Source: Fontibacillus phaseoli
GTDB lineage: Bacteria; Bacillota; Bacilli; Paenibacillales; Paenibacillaceae
DNA: 64,000 bases
Direction of reading: 5' to 3'
Assembly (NCBI RefSeq): GCF_003337355.1
Contig: NZ_QPJW01000014.1
Span: forward strand, 1 to 64,000
Part shown: piece after piece, positions 44,597 through 54,864 of the stretch
How the letters are laid out: every line of letters begins with the position of its first letter
How positions within the stretch are numbered: the stretch's first letter is position 1
Notes under the pieces: generated by a model
The model's input: only the letters and a program-made list of their open reading frames with translations
Databases searched by the model: none
What the model was told of the DNA's origin: nothing
Program-made: the position numbers and the translations under genes

Positions 44597-45517
44597 TTGA
44601 AGTTGCGCTGGACATCGGTGGCTTGGAGCGTCGTTTATCTGCTGCTCCTGTTGTCACTCGCTACTCCGCTTACCGTCGTCACGGCTTTTTTTCTGATTGT
44701 GCCTGGCGTCCTGTTGTACACTACTTTATCGGCCAAAGCGTTTCTGCTTCATACTGTGCCGGTCTGGATTATCTGTTCACTGATCTTTGGGCCAGCGATA
44801 CTGCTTCAAGCAGCCTATTTCTTGATCCCCGGGATCGTGATGGGACATCTCTATAAGAAGAGGGCGTCCGCGATCCGGACTATTCTGACGGGAGCCGGTA
44901 CGATTATGGCTCTATTTTTGCTGATTTTGCTTATCAGCACGGCGTTTTTTGATTTCAATCTGGCTGTGGCCATTGAAGATATGCTCAATACGGCGATGGC
45001 TCCGCTCCAAAACGTGGCGGGTAGCCCTCTTGCCAGCGGGGTGGTCTGGTCACCGGAGATAAGTCAGCAAGTATCAAGCCTGACGGTGCGCCTTATTCCG
45101 TTCACGATGATCGTCTGCTCGCTGGTCATTACGGCCATAGCGCATGCGATTGCCCGTCCTACCCTGGGCAGCATGGGGCATATCGTACCCAAGCTTCCGC
45201 CGGTCCGGGACTGGCGGCTGCCAAGATCGCTGATCTGGTATTACCTGATCGCCCTGCTGGTTCAAATGTTTGGCGGGGAAGCGGTCCACCAAGGGTTTAT
45301 GGGGACGATCCTGCTGAATTTGACGCCGCTCCTACAATTCCTATTCATGATTCAATCGGCAAGTCTGTTCTTCTTTGCAGCTTATCACCGAAAATGGAAT
45401 CCGGCGATTCCGGTTCTCCTTGTGGTGGCGATGGTATTTATTCCGCCGCTTCGTATCGTCGGAATATTGGACATTGCGTTTCCGCTGCGTGAGATGCTTA
45501 CAAGACCAAGACGATAG
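44597..45517 (+). CDS. yybS: YybS family membrane protein (DUF2232)
   Basis: 306 residues with a TTG start. About eight hydrophobic segments with short loops and a basic C terminus (MLTRPRR). DUF2232 family, always next to gdpP in Bacillales. It resembles the membrane subunit of small-molecule energy-coupling transporters, but no substrate is known. gdpP starts 11 bases after its stop. Confidence 0.88.
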   Translation: MKLRWTSVAWSVVYLLLLLSLATPLTVVTAFFLIVPGVLLYTTLSAKAFLLHTVPVWIICSLIFGPAILLQAAYFLIPGIVMGHLYKKRASAIRTILTGAGTIMALFLLILLISTAFFDFNLAVAIEDMLNTAMAPLQNVAGSPLASGVVWSPEISQQVSSLTVRLIPFTMIVCSLVITAIAHAIARPTLGSMGHIVPKLPPVRDWRLPRSLIWYYLIALLVQMFGGEAVHQGFMGTILLNLTPLLQFLFMIQSASLFFFAAYHRKWNPAIPVLLVVAMVFIPPLRIVGILDIAFPLREMLTRPRR

Positions 45518-45528
45518 GGTGGGAAAGC

Positions 45529-47508
45529 ATGCCTAGTTTACTGCAAAAGCGTTGGCACGGCTATCAGACGGTTTGGATGTTCATGCTTCAATTGCTGCTT
45601 GTTATATTCGTATCTTACTATAATTGGATTCTCGGCTTGATCGGGTTGTGCCTGGTTTGCGTGCTGGCCTTCCTGATGCTGCAGGCGGAGCGGCGTTTCC
45701 GCAGGGATCTGATCAAGTATGTTACGGATTTGACGTACCGGATTAAGCGGGTGGAGGGGGAAGCCGTAGGGCGTCTGCCCTTCGGGATCCTGCTATACAG
45801 TGACGACCGGGTAGTGGAATGGCATAACGGTTTTGTGGGCGGCATGTTCGGCCGAGATACGGTCGTAGGCTCTTCATTAGCCGAACTTCTGCCTCCGTTG
45901 CCGCAGCCGGTCAAGGACAAAAAGGATAGTAGTGCACGATCCATGGTCGAAGTTGTGGCGAATGAGCGGTACTACGAGCTTACGATCGATCATGACGAGC
46001 GGTTGATCTACATTCACGATATGACCGAACTGGCGATGCTGCGCGACCGTTACGAAAATGAACGGCCAGCGCTCGGCATCGTGATGCTGGACAATCTGGA
46101 CGAGGCTGCGCAGGGCATGGATGACCAGCAGCGGACCGCGCTGATCGCCCGGGTGGCGTCGGCGATCACGGAATGGGCCAAGCAGCACCGCATCTATTTG
46201 CGGCGCTTGTCGTCCGAGCGGTATCTGATGATGCTGAATCAGAGATCGCTGACCGAACTGGAGCAAAGCCGGTTCGTGATCCTGGACGAGGTCCGCGAGA
46301 TGACCGCGGACCTGAAGGTGCCGATGACGCTCAGCATCGGCATGGCGTTCGGTACCGAGCGCTTCAGCGAGCTGGGCGAACTCGCCCAGTCGAGTCTGGA
46401 CATGGCGCTCGGGCGCGGGGGCGACCAGGCCGCGGTGAAGGCCGGTCAGCGGCTGTCGTTCTACGGCGGCAAGACGGGCGCCGTAGAGAAGCGGACGCGC
46501 GTCCGCGCTCGCGTGATCGCGCATGCGTTGCGCGATTTGATGCAGGAGAGCGACCGCGTTATCATCATGGGCCATCGCATGCCCGACCTTGATGTCATCG
46601 GCGCCTCCATCGGGGTGATGAAGGCGGCCGATATGTACTCGGTCGAGGCGCACATCGTGCTCGACGGCTCGAATCCGGGAATCGAGCGTCTGATGGAGCG
46701 CGTCGATAAAGAAGAGGCGCTGGCGCGCCGCTTCATCTCGCCGGAGCAGGCGCTCGGCATGATGACTCCGCACACGCTGCTGGTCGTCGTCGACACCCAT
46801 AAGGCGTCGATTACGATGGAGCCGCGTCTGGTGGACGCCGCACGGCGGGTCGTGGTGGTAGATCACCACCGCCGCGGCGAGGAGTTTATCAACGACGCGG
46901 TGCTGGTTTATCTGGAGCCGTACGCCTCCTCGGCGTGCGAGCTCGTAACCGAGCTTCTGCAGTATATTCACGAGAAGGTCGAACTTAGTCCGCTGGAAGC
47001 AACAACGCTGTTGGCGGGGATTACGATCGATACGAAGCATTTTGCGTTGCATACCGGGTCGCGGACGTTTGAAGCGGCCGCTTTCCTCCGCCGGATGGGG
47101 GCGGATACGGCCATGGTGCAGCGGCTACTGAAGGAAGATCTGCAGGAATACATCGCCAAGGCGGATATCATCAAGCATGCCCGGATGATTCACGGGCATA
47201 TCGCGCTTGCGGTGACGGAGGAGAATCGTAAAATTCCGCAGCTTTTGATCGCCCAGGTGGCGGATACGCTGCTGAATATGACGAACGTGCTTGCTTCGTT
47301 TGTTATCAGCGAACGGCCCGACGGCCTGATCGGCATCAGCGCCCGGTCTTTAGGCAGCATGAACGTGCAGGTGGTTATGGAACGGCTTGGCGGCGGGGGG
47401 CACTTGATGAACGCCGCGGTACAACTGGAAGGCACTCAGGCGGAGGCAGAGCAACGACTGCTGGCCGTACTGGATGAAATAGAGAAGGAAGAGGGGTTAT
47501 TCGAATGA
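45529..47508 (+). CDS. gdpP: Cyclic-di-AMP phosphodiesterase GdpP
   Basis: 659 residues. Two N-terminal membrane segments (about 15-55), a PAS-like domain (about 85-150), a degenerate GGDEF domain (about 170-310), then DHH-DHHA1: [15 protein letters not shown] (about 350), [22 protein letters not shown] and the C-terminal [15 protein letters not shown]. It degrades c-di-AMP, which sets potassium and osmolyte balance and beta-lactam tolerance. All metal-binding Asp/His residues of the DHH part are present except the first motif, which reads HRMPDLD, as in other GdpP. Overlaps rplI by 4 bases. Confidence 0.97.
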   Translation: MPSLLQKRWHGYQTVWMFMLQLLLVIFVSYYNWILGLIGLCLVCVLAFLMLQAERRFRRDLIKYVTDLTYRIKRVEGEAVGRLPFGILLYSDDRVVEWHNGFVGGMFGRDTVVGSSLAELLPPLPQPVKDKKDSSARSMVEVVANERYYELTIDHDERLIYIHDMTELAMLRDRYENERPALGIVMLDNLDEAAQGMDDQQRTALIARVASAITEWAKQHRIYLRRLSSERYLMMLNQRSLTELEQSRFVILDEVREMTADLKVPMTLSIGMAFGTERFSELGELAQSSLDMALGRGGDQAAVKAGQRLSFYGGKTGAVEKRTRVRARVIAHALRDLMQESDRVIIMGHRMPDLDVIGASIGVMKAADMYSVEAHIVLDGSNPGIERLMERVDKEEALARRFISPEQALGMMTPHTLLVVVDTHKASITMEPRLVDAARRVVVVDHHRRGEEFINDAVLVYLEPYASSACELVTELLQYIHEKVELSPLEATTLLAGITIDTKHFALHTGSRTFEAAAFLRRMGADTAMVQRLLKEDLQEYIAKADIIKHARMIHGHIALAVTEENRKIPQLLIAQVADTLLNMTNVLASFVISERPDGLIGISARSLGSMNVQVVMERLGGGGHLMNAAVQLEGTQAEAEQRLLAVLDEIEKEEGLFE

Positions 47509-47948
47509 AGGTAATCTTTTTGAAAGACGTGAAGGGTCAAGGGAAAAAAGGGGAAATTAAGGAAGTATCGGAAGGCTACGCACAGAACTTCTTAATGCCG
47601 CGCGGACTGGTTCGTCCAGCCACCGACGGTAACGTAAAAACGCTGGAGAATCAAACGGCGGCTGAAGTGAAGCGTAAGGAGAAGGAAAAGGAAGAAGCTC
47701 AGGCGCTAGGCAAGAAGCTGGAAGAAATGACGGTTACGTTGAAGGCGAAAGCCGGGGAAGGCGGCCGTCTGTTCGGGGCAATTACGAGCAAGCAGGTGGC
47801 TGAAGCGCTGGAGAAAGCCGGCGTGAAGATCGACAAACGCAAAATTGAAATGCACGATCCGATCCGTACGCTGGGCGTAACCCAGGTTCCGGTGAAGCTC
47901 CATCCTGAAGTGAAATCGACGTTTAAAGTTCAGGTTACGGAGGAGTAA
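47505..47948 (+). CDS. rplI: 50S ribosomal protein L9
   Basis: 147 residues. [20 protein letters not shown] and [20 protein letters not shown] are the N-terminal RNA-binding domain, a Lys/Glu-rich connecting helix follows, then the C-terminal [18 protein letters not shown] part. Starts within the last codons of gdpP and ends one base before dnaB begins, so gdpP-rplI-dnaB are one transcript. Confidence 0.98.
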   Translation: MKVIFLKDVKGQGKKGEIKEVSEGYAQNFLMPRGLVRPATDGNVKTLENQTAAEVKRKEKEKEEAQALGKKLEEMTVTLKAKAGEGGRLFGAITSKQVAEALEKAGVKIDKRKIEMHDPIRTLGVTQVPVKLHPEVKSTFKVQVTEE

Positions 47949-47949
47949 C

Positions 47950-49311
47950 ATGAGCGGCGATCCATATTACGATCGGATCCCCCCGCAAAATCTGGAGGCG
48001 GAGCAGGCAGTACTCGGTGCGATATTGCTTCAGTCCGAGGCGCTCATTACGGCGATGGAACGGGTCCATACCGATGATTTCTATGACAAGCCTCATCAGT
48101 TAATTTATGAAGCGATGGTCCAACTCGGTGAAGAGGGGCAACCGATCGACCTGGTTACCCTGACTTCACGATTGCAGGACCGCGGCGAGCTGGAGGATAC
48201 CGGCGGAGTCAGCTATTTGGCGAAATTGGCGCATGCGGTGCCTACGGCGGCCAACGTAGATTATTACGCGCGCATTATTGAAGAGAAATCGATGCTGCGC
48301 CGTTTGATCCGGACCGCGACGCAAATCGTCAGCGACGGCTACACCGGCGGCGAGGATGTCTCCGGGATGCTAAGCGATGCGGAGCGGCGCATTCTCGAAA
48401 TTTCGAACCGTCGCTCCGGCAGCGGATTTATCGCGATTCGCGACGTGGTGATGGAAGTGTTCGAACGCGTCGAGATGCTCCACCAGAATCGCGGGAGTAC
48501 GACTGGAATTCCCTCCGGCTTCGTGGATCTTGATAAGATGACGGCGGGTTTTCAGCGGAACGATCTTATTATCGTGGCAGCCCGTCCATCCGTAGGTAAA
48601 ACCGCCTTCGCGCTCAATATTGCGCAGAACGTGGCGGTTCGCGCCAAGGAAACGGTCGCAATCTTTAGTCTGGAAATGTCCGCAGCCCAGTTGGTGCAGC
48701 GGATGATCTGCGCCGAGGCGAATCTCGACGCAGGCATCATGCGGACGGGCGACTTCAAGAGCGACGACGACTGGGCCAAGCTGACGATGGGCATTTCGGC
48801 TTTGTCGGAGGCGGAAATCTACATCGATGATACGCCGGGCGTGACCGTGGCCGATATTCGGGCGAAATGTCGGCGGCTGAAAAAGGAGAGAGGGCTAGGC
48901 ATGATCCTCATCGACTACTTGCAGCTGATTCACGGCCGCGGTAAGGCGGGCGAGAACCGGCAGCAGGAAGTGTCCGAAATCTCCCGGACGCTGAAGCAGA
49001 TCGCGCGGGAACTGGAAGTGCCGGTAATCGCGTTGTCCCAGCTCAGCCGGGGTGTGGAGCAGCGGCAGGACAAGCGTCCGATGATGTCGGACCTTCGGGA
49101 ATCCGGTTCGATCGAGCAGGATGCCGATATCGTGGCGTTTCTTTATCGGGACGACTATTATAACCAGGAGACGGAGAAGAAGAACATCATCGAGATCATT
49201 ATCGCCAAACAGCGGAATGGCCCGGTTGGCACCGTCGAGTTGGTCTTCCTCAAAAACTTCAATAAATTTGCGAATTACGAGCGGGCGCATAGCGACGCGT
49301 TTGCCGGGTAA
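47950..49311 (+). CDS. dnaB: Replicative DNA helicase DnaB (DnaC in Bacillus naming)
   Basis: 453 residues, the usual length. N-terminal collar domain (PPQNLEAEQAVLGAILLQSE, to about 110), linker helix, then a RecA-like motor: Walker A AARPSVGKTAFALNIAQN (about 215), VAIFSLEMSAAQLVQRM, Walker B GLGMILIDYLQLIHG and LSQLSRGVEQRQDKRPMMSD with the arginine-finger region. Hexameric 5'-3' helicase loaded at oriC by DnaA and the DnaD/DnaB/DnaI system. Last gene of the yybS-gdpP-rplI-dnaB cluster. Confidence 0.98.
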   Translation: MSGDPYYDRIPPQNLEAEQAVLGAILLQSEALITAMERVHTDDFYDKPHQLIYEAMVQLGEEGQPIDLVTLTSRLQDRGELEDTGGVSYLAKLAHAVPTAANVDYYARIIEEKSMLRRLIRTATQIVSDGYTGGEDVSGMLSDAERRILEISNRRSGSGFIAIRDVVMEVFERVEMLHQNRGSTTGIPSGFVDLDKMTAGFQRNDLIIVAARPSVGKTAFALNIAQNVAVRAKETVAIFSLEMSAAQLVQRMICAEANLDAGIMRTGDFKSDDDWAKLTMGISALSEAEIYIDDTPGVTVADIRAKCRRLKKERGLGMILIDYLQLIHGRGKAGENRQQEVSEISRTLKQIARELEVPVIALSQLSRGVEQRQDKRPMMSDLRESGSIEQDADIVAFLYRDDYYNQETEKKNIIEIIIAKQRNGPVGTVELVFLKNFNKFANYERAHSDAFAG

Positions 49312-49371
49312 TACTGACTTTGGCGAATGCTGCACGTAATCCATGCCTGTAATTCCTAGCAATCATTCATT

Positions 49372-49416
49372 ATTTCCGAACAATCATACGGGCAACTGTA
49401 TGATTGTTCGTTTTTT
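49372..49416. terminator. Hairpin terminator after dnaB that contains PurBox-like arms
   Basis: GAACAATCATAC and GTATGATTGTTC (49378-49409) form a perfect 12-pair stem followed by G and six T, a strong terminator. The flanks also give ATTTCCGAACAAT (49372-49384), a perfect match to the PurR box AWWWCCGAACWWT, and on the other strand AAAAACGAACAAT (49415-49403), one mismatch. The two CGAA cores are 26 bases apart, more than the 16-17 usual for PurR, so operator function is uncertain. Confidence 0.75.
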
Positions 49417-49419
49417 AAT

Positions 49420-49448
49420 TTGACTTTAAAAATGGAGACTGGTAAACT
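49420..49448 (+). promoter_or_regulatory. purA promoter
   Basis: TTGACT (49420-49425), 17-base spacer, TAAACT (49443-49448), about 165 bases upstream of purA and directly after the PurBox-like hairpin. Confidence 0.6.
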
Positions 49449-49577
49449 GATATTGCTGCTTTCCAGCAGTAAATTGACGTGTTGTGTAAGTCTGGTCTGT
49501 TTTTTTAAGAAGGCCTGAAGCAAAGTCGGAGGTTAATACATGCTGATCCGGTGCGACATTCGGGTTTTCAGTCATGA

Positions 49578-50909
<1,332 letters not shown>

Positions 50910-50920
50910 GATTAGAAAAT

Positions 50921-50968
50921 GAAAGCCGTTCAGAGCTGGTAATTTGCTCTGTAACGGCTTTTTTTATG
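50921..50968 (+). terminator. Terminator of purA
   Basis: AAAGCCGTT-C-AGAGC pairs with GCTCT-GT-AACGGCTTT, followed by a T run. Confidence 0.9.
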
Positions 50969-51133
50969 AATTATAGCTGTGGCGGGAACCAGATGTTTCG
51001 CAGGTCGACCCAGTCTACTATTTTTACGAACCTATTTCTATTTCAAAAGATTACTTTCCGCTTCTGTCGTCCATACTGGAATTTAGGAGAGCAGGTATGC
51101 CGGTCTGACCGGCAGGCAGAAGGAGGATGTAAA

Positions 51134-51931
51134 ATGCGATGGTTAGTGAGACTAGCAAAGCTGGCTATAACGGTAGTTACCGTTTGTATGTTGACGGTTA
51201 TGACCACGGGTTACGTGGTGAATACGTATATACAATCGCTGCTGGGCAGTTACAATCTGCCGCTGGCGGGTGAAGCCCCTACTTTAGGCGGGATGATGAA
51301 GGGCATGTTGGGGATCGGGGGAAGCAAGGAGAAGGACAAGAATAGTAAGGAAGCGGATGGAAAAGACAAGGATACCCGGTTTACGGATACGGGAAAGGAG
51401 AGCGATGAAACCGGAAGCCTAGGCGGGCTCGGCGGATCGGATAGCAAAGGGGAAAATACGAGCGGGGAATTGGGAGTTGCCAACGGAATTAATAGCAATG
51501 CCGGTAATAATAGTACAGGCGGCACGGGATCGGCTACGGACAGCAGTAAGACCGATAAAAGTGGCGGTACCGGCGGTTCTGGAGGCAGTACGGACGGGGA
51601 GGCTCCTCCGGAAGACGCTCTATCGGTTATGGGAGGCATTTCCGGGGGCTCGGGATCAGCGGGCGGCAGTCAGGATGCGCTCGGGCAGGATGAGCAGATT
51701 ATAGTGACTCCGGATGAAATGGTGGCCAAGAAAGACGGACTTTCAAACAAGGAAAAGGAGGAAGTGTTCGCTATGCTGATGGCGAAGCTGCCGCAAGAGG
51801 AGATGCAGAAGATGACGGAGGCGATGGAAGGGGGGCTTACGGAAGCGGAGATGATCGAAATCGAACAAATTATTTCCAAATATTTGGACAAAGCGGAGTA
51901 TACCAAAATGATGCAGATCCTGAATGGCTGA
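51134..51931 (+). CDS. Membrane-anchored protein with Gly/Ser-rich linker, function unknown
   Basis: 265 residues from the ATG at 51134, 7 bases after AGGAGG; the open frame runs back into purA but that part is not real. One N-terminal membrane segment (MRWLVRLAKLAITVVTVCML, about 8-30), then 30 residues that may be amphipathic, a Lys/Asp patch, and a low-complexity stretch (about 85-180) of G, S, T, N and D. The last about 60 residues form a charged helical domain (KEEVFAMLMAKLPQEEMQKM, then EAEMIEIEQIISKYL). I do not recognise the family. The C-terminal helices resemble small regulatory or coiled-coil modules; exposure outside the cell is inferred from the positive-inside rule. Confidence 0.8.
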   Translation: MRWLVRLAKLAITVVTVCMLTVMTTGYVVNTYIQSLLGSYNLPLAGEAPTLGGMMKGMLGIGGSKEKDKNSKEADGKDKDTRFTDTGKESDETGSLGGLGGSDSKGENTSGELGVANGINSNAGNNSTGGTGSATDSSKTDKSGGTGGSGGSTDGEAPPEDALSVMGGISGGSGSAGGSQDALGQDEQIIVTPDEMVAKKDGLSNKEKEEVFAMLMAKLPQEEMQKMTEAMEGGLTEAEMIEIEQIISKYLDKAEYTKMMQILNG

Positions 51932-52012
51932 AAAATAACCCCTAACAACTTCATAATAAAGCGGTGCCATTCACAGGATTGTAAATATATACCTTATACC
52001 GATAATGTTGAT

Positions 52013-52058
52013 AAAACGCCCGAATCCCTTGACAGAAAAGGGGTTTGAGCGTTTTTTG
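52013..52058 (+). terminator. Terminator after the Gly/Ser-rich protein gene
   Basis: AAAACGC-C-CGAATCCC pairs with GGGGTTTG-A-GCGTTTT, ending in a T run. Confidence 0.8.
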
Positions 52059-52170
52059 CGTTGGTTGAAATCCATTGATGGACTATGTTAAAGTAAACAA
52101 TAGCGGCAAATGGTTAAAATTTTGAAACTTTTTTTTGGCGTATTGAGTCGAATGGGAGATGGAGATCAGC

Positions 52171-53742
52171 ATGAGAGGTTTCAGGGGGATACGTTGGCAG
52201 CTGTGGCGCAAGGGCCAAGACCCGGCGCAGATGAATCACGGCCGCCCGGAAAACAATCTGGAGATGTCCGAACAAGATACAACACCGGCGGAAAGCAATA
52301 CCGGCCGGCGCTCGAAGCCGCGCATCATCGCGGCAAGCGCGATTGCAGCCTTGCTGGTTGCGGGCGGGATCTATTTGGCGGGACAGCAGTATGTGGAGGC
52401 CAACACGGTGTCCTATTATCGGGTTTACGTCGCAGGCAAAGAAATTGGCACGATCGCTGACGAGGAACAATTGCAGGCTCTTTTTGAACAAAAGGAGCAG
52501 GAATATAACGAAAAATACCCGCAAGTAGAGATGGCGGTACATACCGAAGGGATCACGACGGTACCGGACAAAGCGTATAAGGCGGAGATTCAAAGCGAGA
52601 AAACGTTGGAAACGCTGGATGGTATGCTTACGGGTTACGCTAAGGGCGTGGAGTTGAAGGTTGACGGCAAGACTATCGGGATCGTCAAGGATCGGGCGAC
52701 GGCGGATGCGGTGCTTGAGAAGATCAAGGGCAAGTACGCTTCGGAGGACAAGGCGGTCATGGCCACGACCCGGCTGGCTTCCAAGGTGAAGAAGACCGGC
52801 GGGGCCCGGCAAGCGGCAGCCACCGGCAGCAGCGGAACAGGCGGTGTGATCCTGGAATCGGTCGGTATCGAAGAGGACGTGTCCACGGCTTCCGTCGAAA
52901 CGGATCCGAATAAGGTGATGGACGTAAATAAAGCGGTTGCCCGCATATTGGCAGGCGACGAAGCCAGGGTGACGTATGCGGTTCGGGAAGGAGATACGAT
53001 TTCCTCCATAGCTGCCCGTTTCGGCGTTACCCAGAAGGAGCTGTTCGGCAACAATCCGGGAATCAAAGAGCTTACGCTTCAGATCGGAACCGAGCTGAAA
53101 ATCAACACGGTGAAGCCGTCATTGACGGTGAAAACGGTGGAGAAGTTTTCCGAACAAATCGAGATTGAGCCGCAGGTCATCGTTCGGAAAAGCGAAGATC
53201 TAAAGGCTGGGCAGACCAAAGTCATTTCACTGGGCGCCAGCGGCTTGAAGACGATGAATTACCGGCTCACGAAAGAGAACGGCGAGGTCATCGCCGAGGA
53301 GTGGCTCGGGCAGGAGGTTATCACGGAATCCAAGCCCAAGATCGTGGTACGCGGCACGAAGGTGGTAGGCGAAGGGAGCGGGGAGTTTGCCTGGCCGGTC
53401 TCGGGCGCAACCTTAAGCAGCAGCTACGGCGAGCGGTGGGGCAGAACGCATAAAGGCATCGACCTCGTTTCTTCCGACCGGAGCATTCTCGCCGCGGATG
53501 AGGGTGTCGTTACGTTTACGGGCACCAAGTCCGGGTACGGCAACTGCATTATCATCGACCATAAGAACGGTTATGAGACCTTGTACGGGCATTTGAGCAA
53601 GATCAGCGTAGAAGAGGGGCAGGTTGTCCAGAAGGGCTCGGAGATCGGGATTATGGGCAATACGGGACGCTCCACCGGGACGCATCTGCACTTCGAGATC
53701 CACAAGGACGGCAGTATACAAAATCCGATGAAATACTTGTAA
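52171..53742 (+). CDS. M23 family peptidase with LysM and G5 domains
   Basis: 523 residues from ATG 52171, 6 bases after GGAG; an in-frame ATG at 52159 is adjacent to its own GGGAG. A cytoplasmic basic N terminus (to about 50), one membrane segment (about 52-75), a helical region, a LysM domain (VTYAVREGDTISSIAARFGV, about 270-315), a G5 domain (VEKFSEQIEIEPQVIV to about 400), and a C-terminal M23 domain with HKGIDLVS, the second His ligand set in GHLSKISVEEGQ and HLHFEIHKDG. The His-x(n)-Asp and His-x-His zinc ligands are present, so it should be an active peptidoglycan endopeptidase. It lies next to the walRK operon (apart from the inserted efflux module), suiting WalR control. Confidence 0.93.
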   Translation: MRGFRGIRWQLWRKGQDPAQMNHGRPENNLEMSEQDTTPAESNTGRRSKPRIIAASAIAALLVAGGIYLAGQQYVEANTVSYYRVYVAGKEIGTIADEEQLQALFEQKEQEYNEKYPQVEMAVHTEGITTVPDKAYKAEIQSEKTLETLDGMLTGYAKGVELKVDGKTIGIVKDRATADAVLEKIKGKYASEDKAVMATTRLASKVKKTGGARQAAATGSSGTGGVILESVGIEEDVSTASVETDPNKVMDVNKAVARILAGDEARVTYAVREGDTISSIAARFGVTQKELFGNNPGIKELTLQIGTELKINTVKPSLTVKTVEKFSEQIEIEPQVIVRKSEDLKAGQTKVISLGASGLKTMNYRLTKENGEVIAEEWLGQEVITESKPKIVVRGTKVVGEGSGEFAWPVSGATLSSSYGERWGRTHKGIDLVSSDRSILAADEGVVTFTGTKSGYGNCIIIDHKNGYETLYGHLSKISVEEGQVVQKGSEIGIMGNTGRSTGTHLHFEIHKDGSIQNPMKYL

Positions 53743-53766
53743 TAAACTCATACCTATAAAAACAAT

Positions 53767-53799
53767 AAAAAAGACTTGGCGATGAGCCAAGTCTTTTTA
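53767..53799. terminator. Bidirectional terminator between the M23 gene and the efflux cassette
   Basis: AAAAAGACTTGGC pairs perfectly with GCCAAGTCTTTTT around GATGA, serving both convergent genes. Confidence 0.9.
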
Positions 53800-53808
53800 G
53801 CATGCTTG

Positions 53809-54864
53809 TTATTTTGCGGGAACCGTATCGATTTCTTGCTTGTCCTTGAGCTGATGCTGCCCAGAGACGATGATCTGTTCGCCCTGCTTGAGTCCTTGCG
53901 TAACCTCCTGATACATTCCGTTCAACCGGCCCAGCTCAACCTGGCGCTTCTCGGCCTTGCCGGCGGCGTTCACATAAACGAAGGTGCCGCTTTCTTCCCG
54001 AATAATCGCTGTGGTTGGAATGGTGAGCACTTTTTGCTCGGCTTCTTCGGTGATCCGGAGCTGAACCTTGGCCCCCGGCTTCCAAACCAGCTTCGCATTA
54101 TCCGTCTGCAATTCTAAAGCATACGTTCTTTGCTGGGTATCCATAATGTCGGCAAAATAAACGATTTTGGCCTTTTGCAGCGTATCAGGCTGGCTGGCGG
54201 AGTAGAAGGACAGTTCCATTTTGCCTTTAACCAGCTCCGCGTATTCTTCCGTGATGTTCGCTTTGATCTTCACCGGATTGATCTGCTGGATCACTCCAAC
54301 GTTTCCAGGAGAGATTGTCATGCCGCTCTTGACGGAGAAATCGGTCAGAATTCCGCTGATCGGGGCTTCCACTTTATAGTTCTCCAGCATCCGATTCGCT
54401 TCCTGAATGCCGATTTGAGCGAGCTGGATTTGATCCTTCAATGGCTGTAACGCATCCGGATCGTCCGGATTGTTGAACAGCCCGCTCTTTAAGCTTTGCT
54501 GTGCCGTCCGCAGCGAGATTTCGGCTTTCTGTTTTTGAAGAAGAACATCGGTGGTATCCAGTTCAAACAGGAGCTCTCCTTTTTTAACTTGGTCCCCGCG
54601 CTGCTTCAACACCCTTTTCACATCTCCGCTAGCTTTCGCGACGACTTCCCGCTGATCCGAGGCGACGATTTCAGCCACGACCTCCTGCGGATCGCCGATC
54701 GTCCGCAAATCCGCCGTATCCACTTTCACGGATGGTTTCTGCGTCACATTGGTTTGGACGAGCGGTTTCTGTTCCTCCGCTTTGGTACAGCCGGCCGCCG
54801 TTATAGCGACCATGGCCAGCATTGCACTGCCCAGCATAAGTTTATGCCATGTTCTGCTATTCAT
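53809..54864 (-). CDS. RND efflux periplasmic-adaptor-type membrane-fusion lipoprotein
   Basis: 351 residues. Lipoprotein signal with lipobox ITAAGC (Cys about residue 26). Then the membrane-fusion fold: a lipoyl half motif (ASGDVKRVLKQRGDQVKKGE, about 85), a helical hairpin with KAEISLRTAQQSLKSGLF and LKDQIQLAQIGIQEANRML, the second lipoyl half EAPISGILTDFSVKSGMTIS, and beta-barrel parts ending QHQLKDKQEIDTVPAK. In Gram-positive cells such proteins are anchored outside the membrane and assist the RND pump. Overlaps the RND gene by 8 bases. Confidence 0.93.
   Translation of the reverse strand: MNSRTWHKLMLGSAMLAMVAITAAGCTKAEEQKPLVQTNVTQKPSVKVDTADLRTIGDPQEVVAEIVASDQREVVAKASGDVKRVLKQRGDQVKKGELLFELDTTDVLLQKQKAEISLRTAQQSLKSGLFNNPDDPDALQPLKDQIQLAQIGIQEANRMLENYKVEAPISGILTDFSVKSGMTISPGNVGVIQQINPVKIKANITEEYAELVKGKMELSFYSASQPDTLQKAKIVYFADIMDTQQRTYALELQTDNAKLVWKPGAKVQLRITEEAEQKVLTIPTTAIIREESGTFVYVNAAGKAEKRQVELGRLNGMYQEVTQGLKQGEQIIVSGQHQLKDKQEIDTVPAK

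Noticed and set aside
45877..47052. 391-residue open frame antisense to gdpP
   Set aside because: Extremely His/Arg/Gln-rich, inside the highly conserved DHH part of gdpP; no start signal.
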